This document shows, piece after piece, positions 1 to 8,186 of a DNA stretch of 64,000 nt. The position numbers and the translations under genes are program-made. Location: positions 4,960,001 to 5,024,000 of the forward strand of contig NZ_CP120983.1 of the NCBI RefSeq assembly GCF_030719215.1. Reading direction: 5' to 3'. This stretch comes from Streptomyces sp. Alt3 (GTDB taxonomy: Bacteria > Actinomycetota > Actinomycetes > Streptomycetales > Streptomycetaceae). Position 1 is the stretch's first letter. Every line of letters starts with the position of its first letter. Below the pieces are notes generated by a model that made no database searches, was not told where the DNA came from, and saw only the letters and a list, made by a program, of their open reading frames with translations.

Positions 1-1
1 G

Positions 2-388
2 CGCGAGGGCTTCGACATGTTCAACGCCATGATGGAGGGCATCAAGGAGGAGTCCGTCGGCTACCTGTTCAACCTGGAGGTCCAGGTCGAGCAGCAGGTC
101 GAGGAGGTTCCCGTGGCGGAGGGCGCGGAGCGCCCCTCGCTCGAGAAGCAGGACGCGCCGGTGGCGGCCGCGGCGGGCGGGCGGCCGGAGATCCGGGCCA
201 AGGGCCTGGACGCGCCGCAGCGTCCGGACCGGCTGCACTTCTCCGCTCCCACCGTGGACGGGGAGGGCGGCGTCGTCGAGGGCGACTTCTCCAACGGTGA
301 CGGTGCGCGGTCCGAGGCGGACGGGATGACGCGTGCGGAGCGCCGCAAGGCGCAGAAGAGCACGGGTGGCCGGCGCCGCAAGAAGTAG
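2..388 (+). CDS. secA: Preprotein translocase ATPase SecA, C-terminal fragment
   Basis: The window opens inside this gene; about 128 C-terminal codons are present and the start lies upstream. SecA is the cytoplasmic ATPase that drives unfolded precursors through SecYEG. The fragment starts with REGFDMFNAMM and GIKEESVGYLFNLEV, typical of the end of the helical scaffold/wing region. A variable acidic linker follows, then the end MTRAERRKAQK and a basic tail (GGRRRKK). No CxCx8CH zinc-binding tail is present, as is usual in actinobacterial SecA. A perfect hairpin follows the stop. Identification rests on family recall of this C-terminal signature and is secure; the ATPase domains are outside the window. 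Confidence 0.93.
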   Translation, partial: REGFDMFNAMMEGIKEESVGYLFNLEVQVEQQVEEVPVAEGAERPSLEKQDAPVAAAAGGRPEIRAKGLDAPQRPDRLHFSAPTVDGEGGVVEGDFSNGDGARSEADGMTRAERRKAQKSTGGRRRKK

Positions 389-414
389 CGCGCGGCCCGT
401 CCGATGTGACGTCG

Positions 415-450
415 CCCCGGCCCGGACACCGCCAGGTGTCCGGGCCGGGG
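415..450 (+). terminator. Terminator downstream of secA
   Basis: A perfect 16-bp inverted repeat (415-430 with 435-450) with a GCCA tetraloop lies 27 nt after the secA stop. Only a short T-run (TGTTT) follows, which is common for Streptomyces terminators. Confidence 0.8.
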
Positions 451-650
451 TGTTTCCCAGGGTCCTGGGGTCCCGGGGTCCCACGGCTCCGGAGAAGGGT
501 TCCGGGGTCCCGGGGCCGTGGGAGAGCACCTGCGGCCTTCCCGCGTCCGTCCGGCCCTTCGGGCCCTCGGAGGGCTACGGAGGGGCGGCAGGGAGGCCGT
601 GCGGCCCGCTGGAGCCGTTCTGTGGCCTTGGTGTGGGTATGCCCGTCACG

Positions 651-1073
651 TCATCGGAGCGCCGGGAGACGTTCGCCGCCCAGATCGATCGCCGCGCAGC
701 GCCAGCGCAGGTCGGGGCCCTGTTCCAGACGGAAGGCCATGGCGCGGACCTGCTCGCCGGTGGCGATGCTGGCGAAGGCCTCGACCACGCCGTTGGCCGG
801 CTGGGTGCCGCGGCAGGCGCGCACGACCGGCCGCCTGCCGCCGGCGCCGAGCGGGGCGTCGGGCGCGAGCTCGGCGAGCTGGTCGTACGCCTCGCCGATC
901 GTGTGGCCGAGCATCCAGTGCACCGGGCGCTGGCCGCTGAGGACGGCGAGCAGGCGTTCCGCGAACCACTGGTGCGGGCGCAGCGGCCGCCGGGGCCGTT
1001 GCGGTGGCACCGTGCCCGGCCTGCTGCGGTCGTGTCGTCCGGCCGGCCTCGTCCTGTCCGTGCTCATGCTCAT
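651..1073 (-). CDS. Rv3235-family protein (DUF6459-like)
   Basis: A small cytoplasmic protein of about 140 residues convergent with secA. The C-terminal two thirds hold the conserved block HQWFAERLLAVLSGQRPVHW, then an LGHTIGEAYDQL helix and a segment ending in EAFA..ATGEQVRAMAFRLEQ, which I recall from the mycobacterial Rv3235 family found near secA. Function is unknown. The frame is open upstream to 1202, but the codons beyond 1073 look like spacer. I chose the ATG at 1073 (MSMSTD); a second ATG at 1067 has a GGGGG stretch about 9 nt upstream and is an equally good start. No signal peptide or membrane segment is visible. Confidence 0.7.
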   Translation of the reverse strand: MSMSTDRTRPAGRHDRSRPGTVPPQRPRRPLRPHQWFAERLLAVLSGQRPVHWMLGHTIGEAYDQLAELAPDAPLGAGGRRPVVRACRGTQPANGVVEAFASIATGEQVRAMAFRLEQGPDLRWRCAAIDLGGERLPALR

Positions 1074-1347
1074 AGCCCCCGTGGCTGCTGTCCGTAGCCC
1101 GTGCTGATACCGGGCGGTAACTTCTGCTGGGGATCTTCTACGGGGCCGGTCGACGGCCCCGCAACCGGCATCGGGGGCCGGCCGGGCATCCGGCGGGATC
1201 ACCTATCCGGGTGGCGGGCCCGGCGCCGCAAGGGAACGGCGAGGGTGACGGGCCTCGCGCGGTGGACGGCGGAGGGCGGATCGGCAACCCCGAAGGGGGA
1301 CGTCGCACGTATCCTGAGGGCGTCATCGACTACGGAAGCGGTCATCC

Positions 1348-1854
1348 ATGCGTGTGTACGTCCCTCTCACCCTCTCCGGTCTCGCCACGGTGCACGGCGC
1401 GGGCGAGATCGGTCCGGGACCGCTCACCGCCTATGCCGTGACGCCCGGTCTGCGCGAGTGGTACGTCTCCGACGACATCGAGGAACTGGAGTACGCGGCG
1501 CTCACCCGGGCCGCCTCCGCCTCGCTGCGGCTGATCGCGGGCCGGCCGGAGGAGCCCCGGCGCCGGGTCGTCGTCGCCCTCGACGTGCCGGAGGGGGCGG
1601 CCGCCGCCGATCCGGACCACGTCCTGGACGCCTCGTCGCTCGGCGAGGTGCGCATCGCGGACGCGGTGGCGCTGTCGAAGGCCGCCGCGGTGCACGTGGA
1701 CGCCGACGACGCGGAGAAGGATGTCGCCGCCGCGGCGGCGGCCCTGGGAGCGGCGGACCTCGGTGACGACGACGCCCGTTTCACAGTGGACGGGGCGGAG
1801 GACCACGAGCTGCTGTGGTTCGGGATCCAGGAGATCCCCGGCCTCATCGCCTGA
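1348..1854 (+). CDS. DUF6912-type conserved hypothetical protein
   Basis: A 168-residue cytoplasmic protein starting MRVYVPLTLSGL, with a GGAAG ribosome-binding site about 10 nt upstream. The N-terminus is followed by an AYAVTP..REWY motif, then an alternating helix/strand body with VVVALDVPEG and an acidic C-terminus (FTVDGAEDHELLWFGIQEIPGL). I recognise it as the actinobacterial family often found beside secA and a HAD phosphatase, currently a domain of unknown function. No catalytic motif or membrane segment is evident. The HAD gene follows 84 nt downstream but seems to have its own promoter, so the two need not form one operon. Confidence 0.75.
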   Translation: MRVYVPLTLSGLATVHGAGEIGPGPLTAYAVTPGLREWYVSDDIEELEYAALTRAASASLRLIAGRPEEPRRRVVVALDVPEGAAAADPDHVLDASSLGEVRIADAVALSKAAAVHVDADDAEKDVAAAAAALGAADLGDDDARFTVDGAEDHELLWFGIQEIPGLIA

Positions 1855-1865
1855 GGCCCCGGTGG

Positions 1866-1892
1866 CCGGGACCCCGGCGCCCCGGGTCCCGG
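1866..1892 (+). terminator. Candidate terminator after the DUF6912 gene
   Basis: A 9-bp GC-only stem (1866-1874 with 1884-1892) with a 9-nt loop, 12 nt past the stop codon. It has no T-run, so the assignment is moderate. Confidence 0.45.
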
Positions 1893-1926
1893 TGGCCGTG
1901 CCGGGGCCACTGTCGTACCGGGCGGG

Positions 1927-1932
1927 TATTTT
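1927..1932 (+). promoter_or_regulatory. -10 box placing the HAD start at the transcript 5' end
   Basis: TATTTT at 1927-1932 is followed 6 nt later by the ATG at 1939. No Shine-Dalgarno sequence lies before that ATG, so the mRNA is probably leaderless. The -35 region is poor. Confidence 0.45.
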
Positions 1933-1938
1933 TTCCGT

Positions 1939-2610
1939 ATGGCGACACCGGGGAAGCACCGCACGCATCTGGTCTGGGACTGGAACGGCACACTGCTGGA
2001 CGACATCCACGCGGTCCTGGGGGCGACGAACGCGGCCTTCGCGGAGGTCGACCTGGCGCCGCTCACGCTGGAGCAGTACCGCGAGACGTACTGCGTGCCG
2101 ATACCCAAGTTCTACGAGCGGCTCATGGGCAGGCTTCCCACTCCCGCCGAGTGGGAGCGCATGGACGGCCTCTTCCACCGCCACTACACCGAGCAACGGG
2201 CCGCCTGCGGGCTGACCGAGGGCGTCGAGGAGCTGCTGGTCCGGTGGCTGAGCGGCGGCCGCAGCCAGTCGCTCCTGAGCATGTACGGGCACGAGCACCT
2301 GGTCCCCGTGGTGCGGGGTTACGGCATCGAACGCCATTTCGTGCGCGTCGACGGCCGGACCGGGCCCTCCGGCGGCAGCAAGGCGCTGCACATGGAGCGC
2401 CACTTCGAGGTGCTCGGGGGCATAGCCCCCGAATCCGCGGTGGTCATAGGCGACGCGGTGGACGACGCCGTGGCCGCGGCCCACGTCGGGGCCCGCGCCG
2501 TGCTGTACACGGGCGGATCGCACAGCCGCAGCAGCCTGGAGGCGGCCGGTGTGCCCGTCGTGGACACCCTGGCCGAGGCCGTGGCGCTGGCCGAGCTGAT
2601 GGCGGACTGA
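1939..2610 (+). CDS. HAD-superfamily hydrolase (phosphoglycolate phosphatase-like)
   Basis: A 223-residue cytoplasmic phosphatase of the C1-cap HAD type. Motif I is VWDWNGT with nucleophile Asp14, but the usual second Asp two residues on (the general acid/base in DxD) is Asn16. The cap domain spans roughly residues 25-90. Motif II is around SLLSMYG, the motif III lysine is in GGSKALHM, and motif IV is VVIGDAVDD near residue 170. The DWNGT variant is, as I recall, shared by a conserved actinobacterial/firmicute subgroup, so it is a lineage trait and not decay. The substrate cannot be predicted. Start choice rests on the family N-terminus and the -10 box 6 nt upstream (leaderless). Confidence 0.85.
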   Translation: MATPGKHRTHLVWDWNGTLLDDIHAVLGATNAAFAEVDLAPLTLEQYRETYCVPIPKFYERLMGRLPTPAEWERMDGLFHRHYTEQRAACGLTEGVEELLVRWLSGGRSQSLLSMYGHEHLVPVVRGYGIERHFVRVDGRTGPSGGSKALHMERHFEVLGGIAPESAVVIGDAVDDAVAAAHVGARAVLYTGGSHSRSSLEAAGVPVVDTLAEAVALAELMAD

Positions 2611-2650
2611 GGCGACGGCCGATCGGCACACCGGCCGGGAGCGCGCCGAG

Positions 2651-2708
2651 GACCCGCGCCGGGCGGAGCGCCGGACACGGACCCGCGCCGGGTGGAGCGC
2701 CGGACACG
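2651..2708. repeat. 29-bp tandem direct repeat, two copies
   Basis: Copy one is 2651-2679 and copy two 2680-2708, with one C/T difference. It lies about 40 nt after the HAD stop codon and is not part of a gene. Confidence 0.85.
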
Positions 2709-2802
2709 TCGGTCCGGGTGCGTGCCCTTACGCGCAGAGGTGATCCCGTGCGATGTCCAGAGTGTCAAAGTTCGAGTTGTTCTTTTGTACATATGCGGCT
2801 CA

Positions 2803-2832
2803 TGACGGTTGTGGGTGCGGGAGGGATAGCCT
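2803..2832 (+). promoter_or_regulatory. Candidate promoter for the gdh leader
   Basis: TGACGG (2803-2808) and TAGCCT (2827-2832) are separated by 18 nt. The predicted start is near 2839, which coincides with a GTG codon. Confidence 0.5.
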
Positions 2833-2838
2833 GGTCCC

Positions 2839-3138
2839 GTGATCAGCGCGATATCCCTCGGGGGCAGTGAAGCCCCCGGCCTGCGCCCGGAGTGCCACAG
2901 CACCCGGGCCATGCGCGATCTCCGCGTCCCGGGCCGTCTGCCGAACATGGCCGATACGGTCCCGGGCATCTTCCCGGGCGGCATAGCGTCGAACCCGACC
3001 GGAAACCCCGCGTCGTGGCGGTACGCCGTCTTTCTCACCTACGTCACGCAACGGCGCGCGACAGGAGCCAGAGGACATGCAGACCAAGCTGGACGAAGCC
3101 AAGGCCGAGCTGCTCGCACGGGCGGCCCGGGTAGCTGA
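2839..3138 (+). CDS. Possible leaderless small ORF overlapping the gdh start
   Basis: A 99-codon frame starts with GTG at the predicted transcription start and has the high third-position GC of real Streptomyces genes. It runs past the gdh start (3077) and ends 62 nt inside it. I recognise no homologue, and the product (MISAISLGGSEAPG...) has no obvious domain. It could be a translated upstream ORF that modulates gdh translation, or chance coding-like composition in a structured leader. Three ATA codons, rare in this genus, argue against strong expression. Treat as tentative. Confidence 0.25.
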   Translation: MISAISLGGSEAPGLRPECHSTRAMRDLRVPGRLPNMADTVPGIFPGGIASNPTGNPASWRYAVFLTYVTQRRATGARGHADQAGRSQGRAARTGGPGS

Positions 3139-6100
3139 CAACAGTCCGGGCGGTGGTGTCGGTGGCCCGGGAGGTGGCCTCCGGGTGCACCTTGCCGGAG
3201 CGACCGGTACCGAAGCCGGGACCGGCCAGGACGAGCAACCGGGCCGGGACACGCTGCTCGCCTATCTCCAGCGCTACTACCTGCACACCGCTCCGGAGGA
3301 CGTGAGCGACCGCGACCCGGTCGACGTCTTCGGGGCTGCCTGCTCCCACTACCGTCTCGCCGAGAACCGCCCGCAGGGCACCGCGAACGTGCGGGTGCAC
3401 ACCCCGACCGTCGACGAGAACGGCTGGACGAGCAGTCACTCCGTCGTCGAGGTCGTGACCGACGACATGCCGTTCCTGGTCGACTCCGTCACCAACGAGC
3501 TGTCCCGGCAGGGCCGCGGTATCCACCTCGTGATCCACCCGCAGGTCCTCGTGCGCCGCGATGTCGCGGGCAAGCTGATCGAGGTGCTCGCCGACGACCG
3601 TGCGCGCGCCAACGGGAAGCGCTCCGGAGGCCGCAAGGACGCCGGGCAGGAGCTGCCGCACGACGCGCTCGTCGAGTCGTGGATCCACGTCGAGATCGAC
3701 CGGGAGACCGACCGCGCGGACCTGAAGCAGATCACCGCCGACCTCCTGCGTGTCCTGTCCGACGTACGGGAGACCGTCGAGGACTGGGACAAGATGCGCG
3801 ACACCGCCCTGCGGATCGCCGACGATCTCCCCTCCGAGCCGCTCGACGAGCTCGCCGACGAGGAGGTCGAGGAGGCCCGCGAGCTGCTTCGCTGGCTGGC
3901 CGCCGACCACTTCACCTTCCTCGGGTTCCGCGAGTACGAGCTCCGCGACTCCGACACCCTGACGGCCGTCCCCGGCTCCGGGCTCGGCATCCTGCGCTCC
4001 GACCCGCAGCACAGCGAGGACGAGGCGCACCCCGTGAGCCCGTCCTTCGACCGGCTGCCCGCGGACGCCAGGGCCAAGGCCAGGGAGCACAGGCTCCTCG
4101 TCCTGACCAAGGCGAACAGCAGGGCGACCGTGCACCGCCCCAGCTACCTGGACTACGTCGGGGTGAAGAAGTTCGACGCCGACGGCAACGTCATCGGTGA
4201 GCGCCGCTTCCTCGGTCTGTTCTCCTCCGCCGCGTACACCGAGTCGGTGCGCCGGGTGCCCGTCGTGCGCCGGAAGGTCGCCGAGGTGCTGGAGGGTGCG
4301 GGCTTCACGCCCAACAGCCACGACGGCCGGGACCTGCTCCAGATCCTGGAGACGTACCCGCGCGACGAGCTCTTCCAGACGCCCGTCGACCAGCTGCGTT
4401 CCATCGTGACCTCCGTGCTGTACCTCCAGGAACGCCGCAGGCTGCGGCTCTACCTGCGTCAGGACGAGTACGGGCGCTACTACTCCGCCCTCGTCTACCT
4501 GCCGCGGGACCGCTACACCACCGGGGTGAGACTCCGCCTGATCGACATCCTCAAGGAGGAACTCGGCGGCACCAGCGTCGACTTCACGGCCTGGAACACG
4601 GAGTCGATCCTCTCCCGGCTGCACTTCGTCGTCCGTGTCCCGCCGGGCACCGAGCTCCCGCACCTCACCGACTCGGACGCGGACCGCATCGAGGCGCGCC
4701 TCGTCGAGGCCGCCCGCTCCTGGGCCGACGGCTTCCAGGAGGCGCTGAACGCCGAGTGCGGCGAGGAGCGTGCCGCCGAGCTGCTGCGCCGTTACGGCCA
4801 GTCCTTCCCCGAGGGCTACAAGGCCGACCACTCGCCGCGCGCGGCCGTGGCCGACCTGGTCCACCTCGAAGAGCTCAAGAGCGAGCGCAAGGACTTCGCG
4901 CTCAGCCTGTACGAGCCGGTCGGTGCCGGCCCCGCCGAGCGCCGCTTCAAGATCTACCGGACCGGTGAGCAGGTCTCGCTCTCCGCCGTCCTGCCCGCGC
5001 TCCAGCGGCTCGGTGTCGAGGTCGTCGACGAGCGCCCGTACGAACTGCGCTGCGCGGACCGCACGCACGCCTGGATCTACGACTTCGGGCTGCGCCTGCC
5101 GAAGGCCACGGGCAACGGCGACCACCTCGGTGACGACGCCCGCCTCCGCTTCCAGGAGGCGTTCGCGGCCATCTGGACCGGCGAGGCGGAGAACGACGGC
5201 TTCAACTCGCTCGTCCTGGGCGCCGGGCTCGACTGGCGCCAGGCCATGGTGCTGCGCGCCTACGCGAAGTACCTGCGCCAGGCGGGTTCGACCTTCAGCC
5301 AGGACTACATGGAGGACACCCTCCGCAACAACGTCCACACCACCCGGCTGCTGGTATCGCTCTTCGAGGCCCGGATGTCCCCGACCCGGCAGAAGGCGGG
5401 TACGGAGCTGATCGACGGGATCCTCGAGGAGCTGGACGGGGCCCTCGACCAGGTCGCCTCGCTGGACGAGGACCGGATCCTGCGGTCCTTCCTCACCGTC
5501 ATCAAGGCCACGCTGCGGACCAACCACTTCCAGCTGGCCGACGACCACGAGCCGCACAACTACGTCTCGATGAAGTTCGATCCGCAGGCCATCCCGGATC
5601 TCCCGGCGCCCCGCCCGGCGTACGAGATCTGGGTCTACTCGCCGCGTGTCGAGGGCGTCCACCTGCGCTTCGGGAAGGTCGCCCGCGGCGGGCTGCGCTG
5701 GTCGGACCGGCGGGAGGACTTCCGTACGGAGATCCTCGGCCTGGTCAAGGCGCAGATGGTCAAGAACACCGTGATCGTGCCGGTGGGCGCCAAGGGCGGC
5801 TTCGTCGCCAAGCAGCTGCCGGACCCGGCGGTGGACCGTGACGCCTGGCTCGCCGAGGGCATCGCCTGCTACAAGATCTTCATCTCGGCGCTCCTCGACA
5901 TCACCGACAACATGGTGACGGGCGAGGTCGTGCACCCCGCGGAGGTCGTCCGTCACGACGAGGACGACACCTACCTCGTCGTCGCCGCCGACAAGGGCAC
6001 CGCGAGCTTCTCCGACATCGCCAACGACGTCGCCGTCGCCTACGGCTTCTGGCTCGGTGACGCCTTCGCCTCCGGCGGCTCCGCCGGTTACGACCACAAG

Positions 6101-8095
6101 GGCATGGGCATCACCGCCCGCGGCGCCTGGGAGTCCGTCAAGCGGCACTTCCGCGAGCTGGGCCACGACACCCAGACCGAGGACTTCACCGTCGTCGGCG
6201 TCGGTGACATGTCCGGTGACGTCTTCGGCAACGGGATGCTGCTCTCCGAGCACATCCGGCTGGTCGCAGCCTTCGACCACCGGCACATCTTCATCGACCC
6301 GAACCCTGATGCGGCGACCTCGTACGCCGAGCGGCGCCGGCTGTTCGACCTGCCGCGCAGCTCCTGGGCGGACTACGACAAGGACCTGCTGTCCGCGGGC
6401 GGTGGCATCCACCCGCGTTCCGCCAAGTCGATCCCGGTCAACGCGCAGATCCGCGCGGCGCTCGGTATCGACGCGAAGGTCACCAAGATGACGCCCGCCG
6501 AGCTGATGCAGAACATCCTCAAGGCGTCGGTCGACCTCGTGTGGAACGGCGGCATCGGCACCTACATCAAGGCGACGACCGAGTCGAACGCCGACGTCGG
6601 TGACAAGGCCAACGACTCGATCCGCGTCGACGGCGCGGACCTGCGCGCCCGTGTCGTCGGGGAGGGCGGCAACCTCGGGGCCACACAGCTCGGCCGGATC
6701 GAGTTCGCCCGGGCCGGCGGCCGGATCAACACCGACGCGATCGACAACAGCGCCGGTGTGGACACCTCCGACCACGAGGTGAACATCAAGATCCTGCTCA
6801 ACGGTCTCGTCCGGGACGGCGACATGACCGTGAAGCAGCGCAACAAGGTGCTCGCGGAGATGACCGACGAGGTCGGGCAGCTCGTGCTGCGCAACAACTA
6901 CGCGCAGAACACCGCGCTCGCCAACGCCTGCGCCCAGGCGCCGTCACTCCTCCACGCACACCAGCGCTTCATGCGCAGGCTCGGCCGCGACGGGCACCTG
7001 GACCGCGCCCTGGAGTTCCTGCCGAACGACCGCCAGATCCGTGAACTGCTGAACCACGGCAAGGGCCTCAGCCAGCCGGAACTGGCCGTGCTGATCGCCT
7101 ACACGAAGATCACGGCGGCCGAGGAGCTGGTCGCCACCGTCCTGCCGGACGACCCGCACCTGCAGAAGCTGGTCCACGCCTACTTCCCGAAGCAGCTCGG
7201 CGAGCGCTTCCCGGAGGCGGTCGACGGGCACGCGCTGCGCCGCGAGATCATCACGACGGTGCTGGTCAACGACACCGTGAACAGTGCGGGTTCGACGTTC
7301 CTGCACCGGCTGCGCGAGGAGACCGGGGCGTCGCTGGAGGAGATCGTGCGGGCGCAGTACGCCGCCCGTGAGATCTTCGGGCTGTCCGCCGTGTGGGACG
7401 CCGTCGAGGCGCTCGACAACACGGTGGCGGCCGACGTGCAGACCCGTGTCCGGCTGCACTCGCGCCGGCTCGTCGAGCGCGGTTCGCGCTGGCTGCTCGG
7501 CAACCGGCCGCAGCCGGTCGAGATCGCGGAGACCATCGGTTTCTTCCGCGAGGGCGTCGAGCGCGTCTGGAACGAGCTGCCCAAGCTGCTCAAGGGCGCG
7601 GACTCCGACTGGTACCGGTCGATCCTCGACGAGCTCACCTCGGTGGGTGTGCCGGACGAGCTGGCGGTGCGGGTGGCCGGATTCTCCTCGGCCTTCCCGG
7701 CGCTGGACATCGTGGCCATCGCGGACCGTACGGACAAGGACCCGCTGGCCGTCGCCGAGGTGTACTACGACCTCGCGGACCGGCTGGGGATCACCCAGCT
7801 GATGGACCGGATCATCGACCTGCCGCGGGCCGACCGCTGGCAGTCCATGGCCCGCGCCTCGATCCGTGAGGACCTGTACGCGGCGCACGCCGCGCTCACG
7901 TCGGACGTGCTGTCCGTCGGCAACGGGACCTCGTCGCCCGAGCAGCGGTTCACGGCCTGGGAGGAGAAGAACGCGGCGATCCTGGCGCGTTCGCGCGCCA
8001 CCCTGGAGGAGATCCGGGGCTCGGAGTCCTTCGACCTGGCGAACCTGTCGGTGGCCATGCGGACGATGCGGACCCTGCTGCGTACGCACGCCTGA
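3077..8095 (+). CDS. gdh: NAD-specific glutamate dehydrogenase, large (180-kDa) class
   Basis: A 1672-residue enzyme catalysing NAD-dependent oxidative deamination of glutamate to 2-oxoglutarate and ammonia. Its size and motifs fit the large bacterial GDH class first described in Streptomyces clavuligerus and Pseudomonas. The N-terminal half contains ACT-like regulatory segments (FLVDSVTNEL near residue 135; HFTFLGFREYEL near 280). The catalytic half begins near residue 840, with RGGLRWSDR and then VIVPVGAKGGF, whose lysine near 905 is the substrate lysine. The dinucleotide-binding part has VGVGDMSGDVFGNGML near 1045 and the IDPNPD segment after it. ATG 3077 has a GGAG site 10 nt upstream. 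It stands alone behind a long leader, suggesting leader-based or catabolic control. The C-terminus is complete. Confidence 0.96.
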   Translation: MQTKLDEAKAELLARAARVADNSPGGGVGGPGGGLRVHLAGATGTEAGTGQDEQPGRDTLLAYLQRYYLHTAPEDVSDRDPVDVFGAACSHYRLAENRPQGTANVRVHTPTVDENGWTSSHSVVEVVTDDMPFLVDSVTNELSRQGRGIHLVIHPQVLVRRDVAGKLIEVLADDRARANGKRSGGRKDAGQELPHDALVESWIHVEIDRETDRADLKQITADLLRVLSDVRETVEDWDKMRDTALRIADDLPSEPLDELADEEVEEARELLRWLAADHFTFLGFREYELRDSDTLTAVPGSGLGILRSDPQHSEDEAHPVSPSFDRLPADARAKAREHRLLVLTKANSRATVHRPSYLDYVGVKKFDADGNVIGERRFLGLFSSAAYTESVRRVPVVRRKVAEVLEGAGFTPNSHDGRDLLQILETYPRDELFQTPVDQLRSIVTSVLYLQERRRLRLYLRQDEYGRYYSALVYLPRDRYTTGVRLRLIDILKEELGGTSVDFTAWNTESILSRLHFVVRVPPGTELPHLTDSDADRIEARLVEAARSWADGFQEALNAECGEERAAELLRRYGQSFPEGYKADHSPRAAVADLVHLEELKSERKDFALSLYEPVGAGPAERRFKIYRTGEQVSLSAVLPALQRLGVEVVDERPYELRCADRTHAWIYDFGLRLPKATGNGDHLGDDARLRFQEAFAAIWTGEAENDGFNSLVLGAGLDWRQAMVLRAYAKYLRQAGSTFSQDYMEDTLRNNVHTTRLLVSLFEARMSPTRQKAGTELIDGILEELDGALDQVASLDEDRILRSFLTVIKATLRTNHFQLADDHEPHNYVSMKFDPQAIPDLPAPRPAYEIWVYSPRVEGVHLRFGKVARGGLRWSDRREDFRTEILGLVKAQMVKNTVIVPVGAKGGFVAKQLPDPAVDRDAWLAEGIACYKIFISALLDITDNMVTGEVVHPAEVVRHDEDDTYLVVAADKGTASFSDIANDVAVAYGFWLGDAFASGGSAGYDHKGMGITARGAWESVKRHFRELGHDTQTEDFTVVGVGDMSGDVFGNGMLLSEHIRLVAAFDHRHIFIDPNPDAATSYAERRRLFDLPRSSWADYDKDLLSAGGGIHPRSAKSIPVNAQIRAALGIDAKVTKMTPAELMQNILKASVDLVWNGGIGTYIKATTESNADVGDKANDSIRVDGADLRARVVGEGGNLGATQLGRIEFARAGGRINTDAIDNSAGVDTSDHEVNIKILLNGLVRDGDMTVKQRNKVLAEMTDEVGQLVLRNNYAQNTALANACAQAPSLLHAHQRFMRRLGRDGHLDRALEFLPNDRQIRELLNHGKGLSQPELAVLIAYTKITAAEELVATVLPDDPHLQKLVHAYFPKQLGERFPEAVDGHALRREIITTVLVNDTVNSAGSTFLHRLREETGASLEEIVRAQYAAREIFGLSAVWDAVEALDNTVAADVQTRVRLHSRRLVERGSRWLLGNRPQPVEIAETIGFFREGVERVWNELPKLLKGADSDWYRSILDELTSVGVPDELAVRVAGFSSAFPALDIVAIADRTDKDPLAVAEVYYDLADRLGITQLMDRIIDLPRADRWQSMARASIREDLYAAHAALTSDVLSVGNGTSSPEQRFTAWEEKNAAILARSRATLEEIRGSESFDLANLSVAMRTMRTLLRTHA

Positions 8096-8125
8096 CCCGG
8101 CGCGGCCGCACGCGCCGCGACGAAA

Positions 8126-8169
8126 GCCGTCCGCCGGGCGGGCCCCACCGGGCCCGTCCGGCGGACGGC
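8126..8169. terminator. Bidirectional terminator between gdh and tagH
   Basis: A 20-bp stem (8126-8145 with 8150-8169, one G-U pair) with a CACC loop. AAA lies just 5' and TT just 3', so it can serve both convergent genes. Confidence 0.85.
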
Positions 8170-8186
8170 TTCATGACGTCAGGGCG

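Larger units (their letters stand above)
2611..3076 (+). other. Intergenic region and long leader before glutamate dehydrogenase
   Basis: The first part holds a 29-bp tandem duplication. Next comes a promoter (TGACGG/TAGCCT) placing transcription start near 2839, which gives gdh a leader of roughly 238 nt. Inside the leader are a 6-bp hairpin at 2860-2877 and a CCCGGG/CCCGGG repeat near 2965. A small open frame begins with GTG exactly at the predicted transcription start. Confidence 0.5.

Noticed and set aside
3044..6775. Very long minus-strand open frame opposite glutamate dehydrogenase
   Set aside because: It mirrors the codon bias of gdh, has no recognisable domain, and lies entirely antisense to an obvious enzyme; typical of high-GC DNA.
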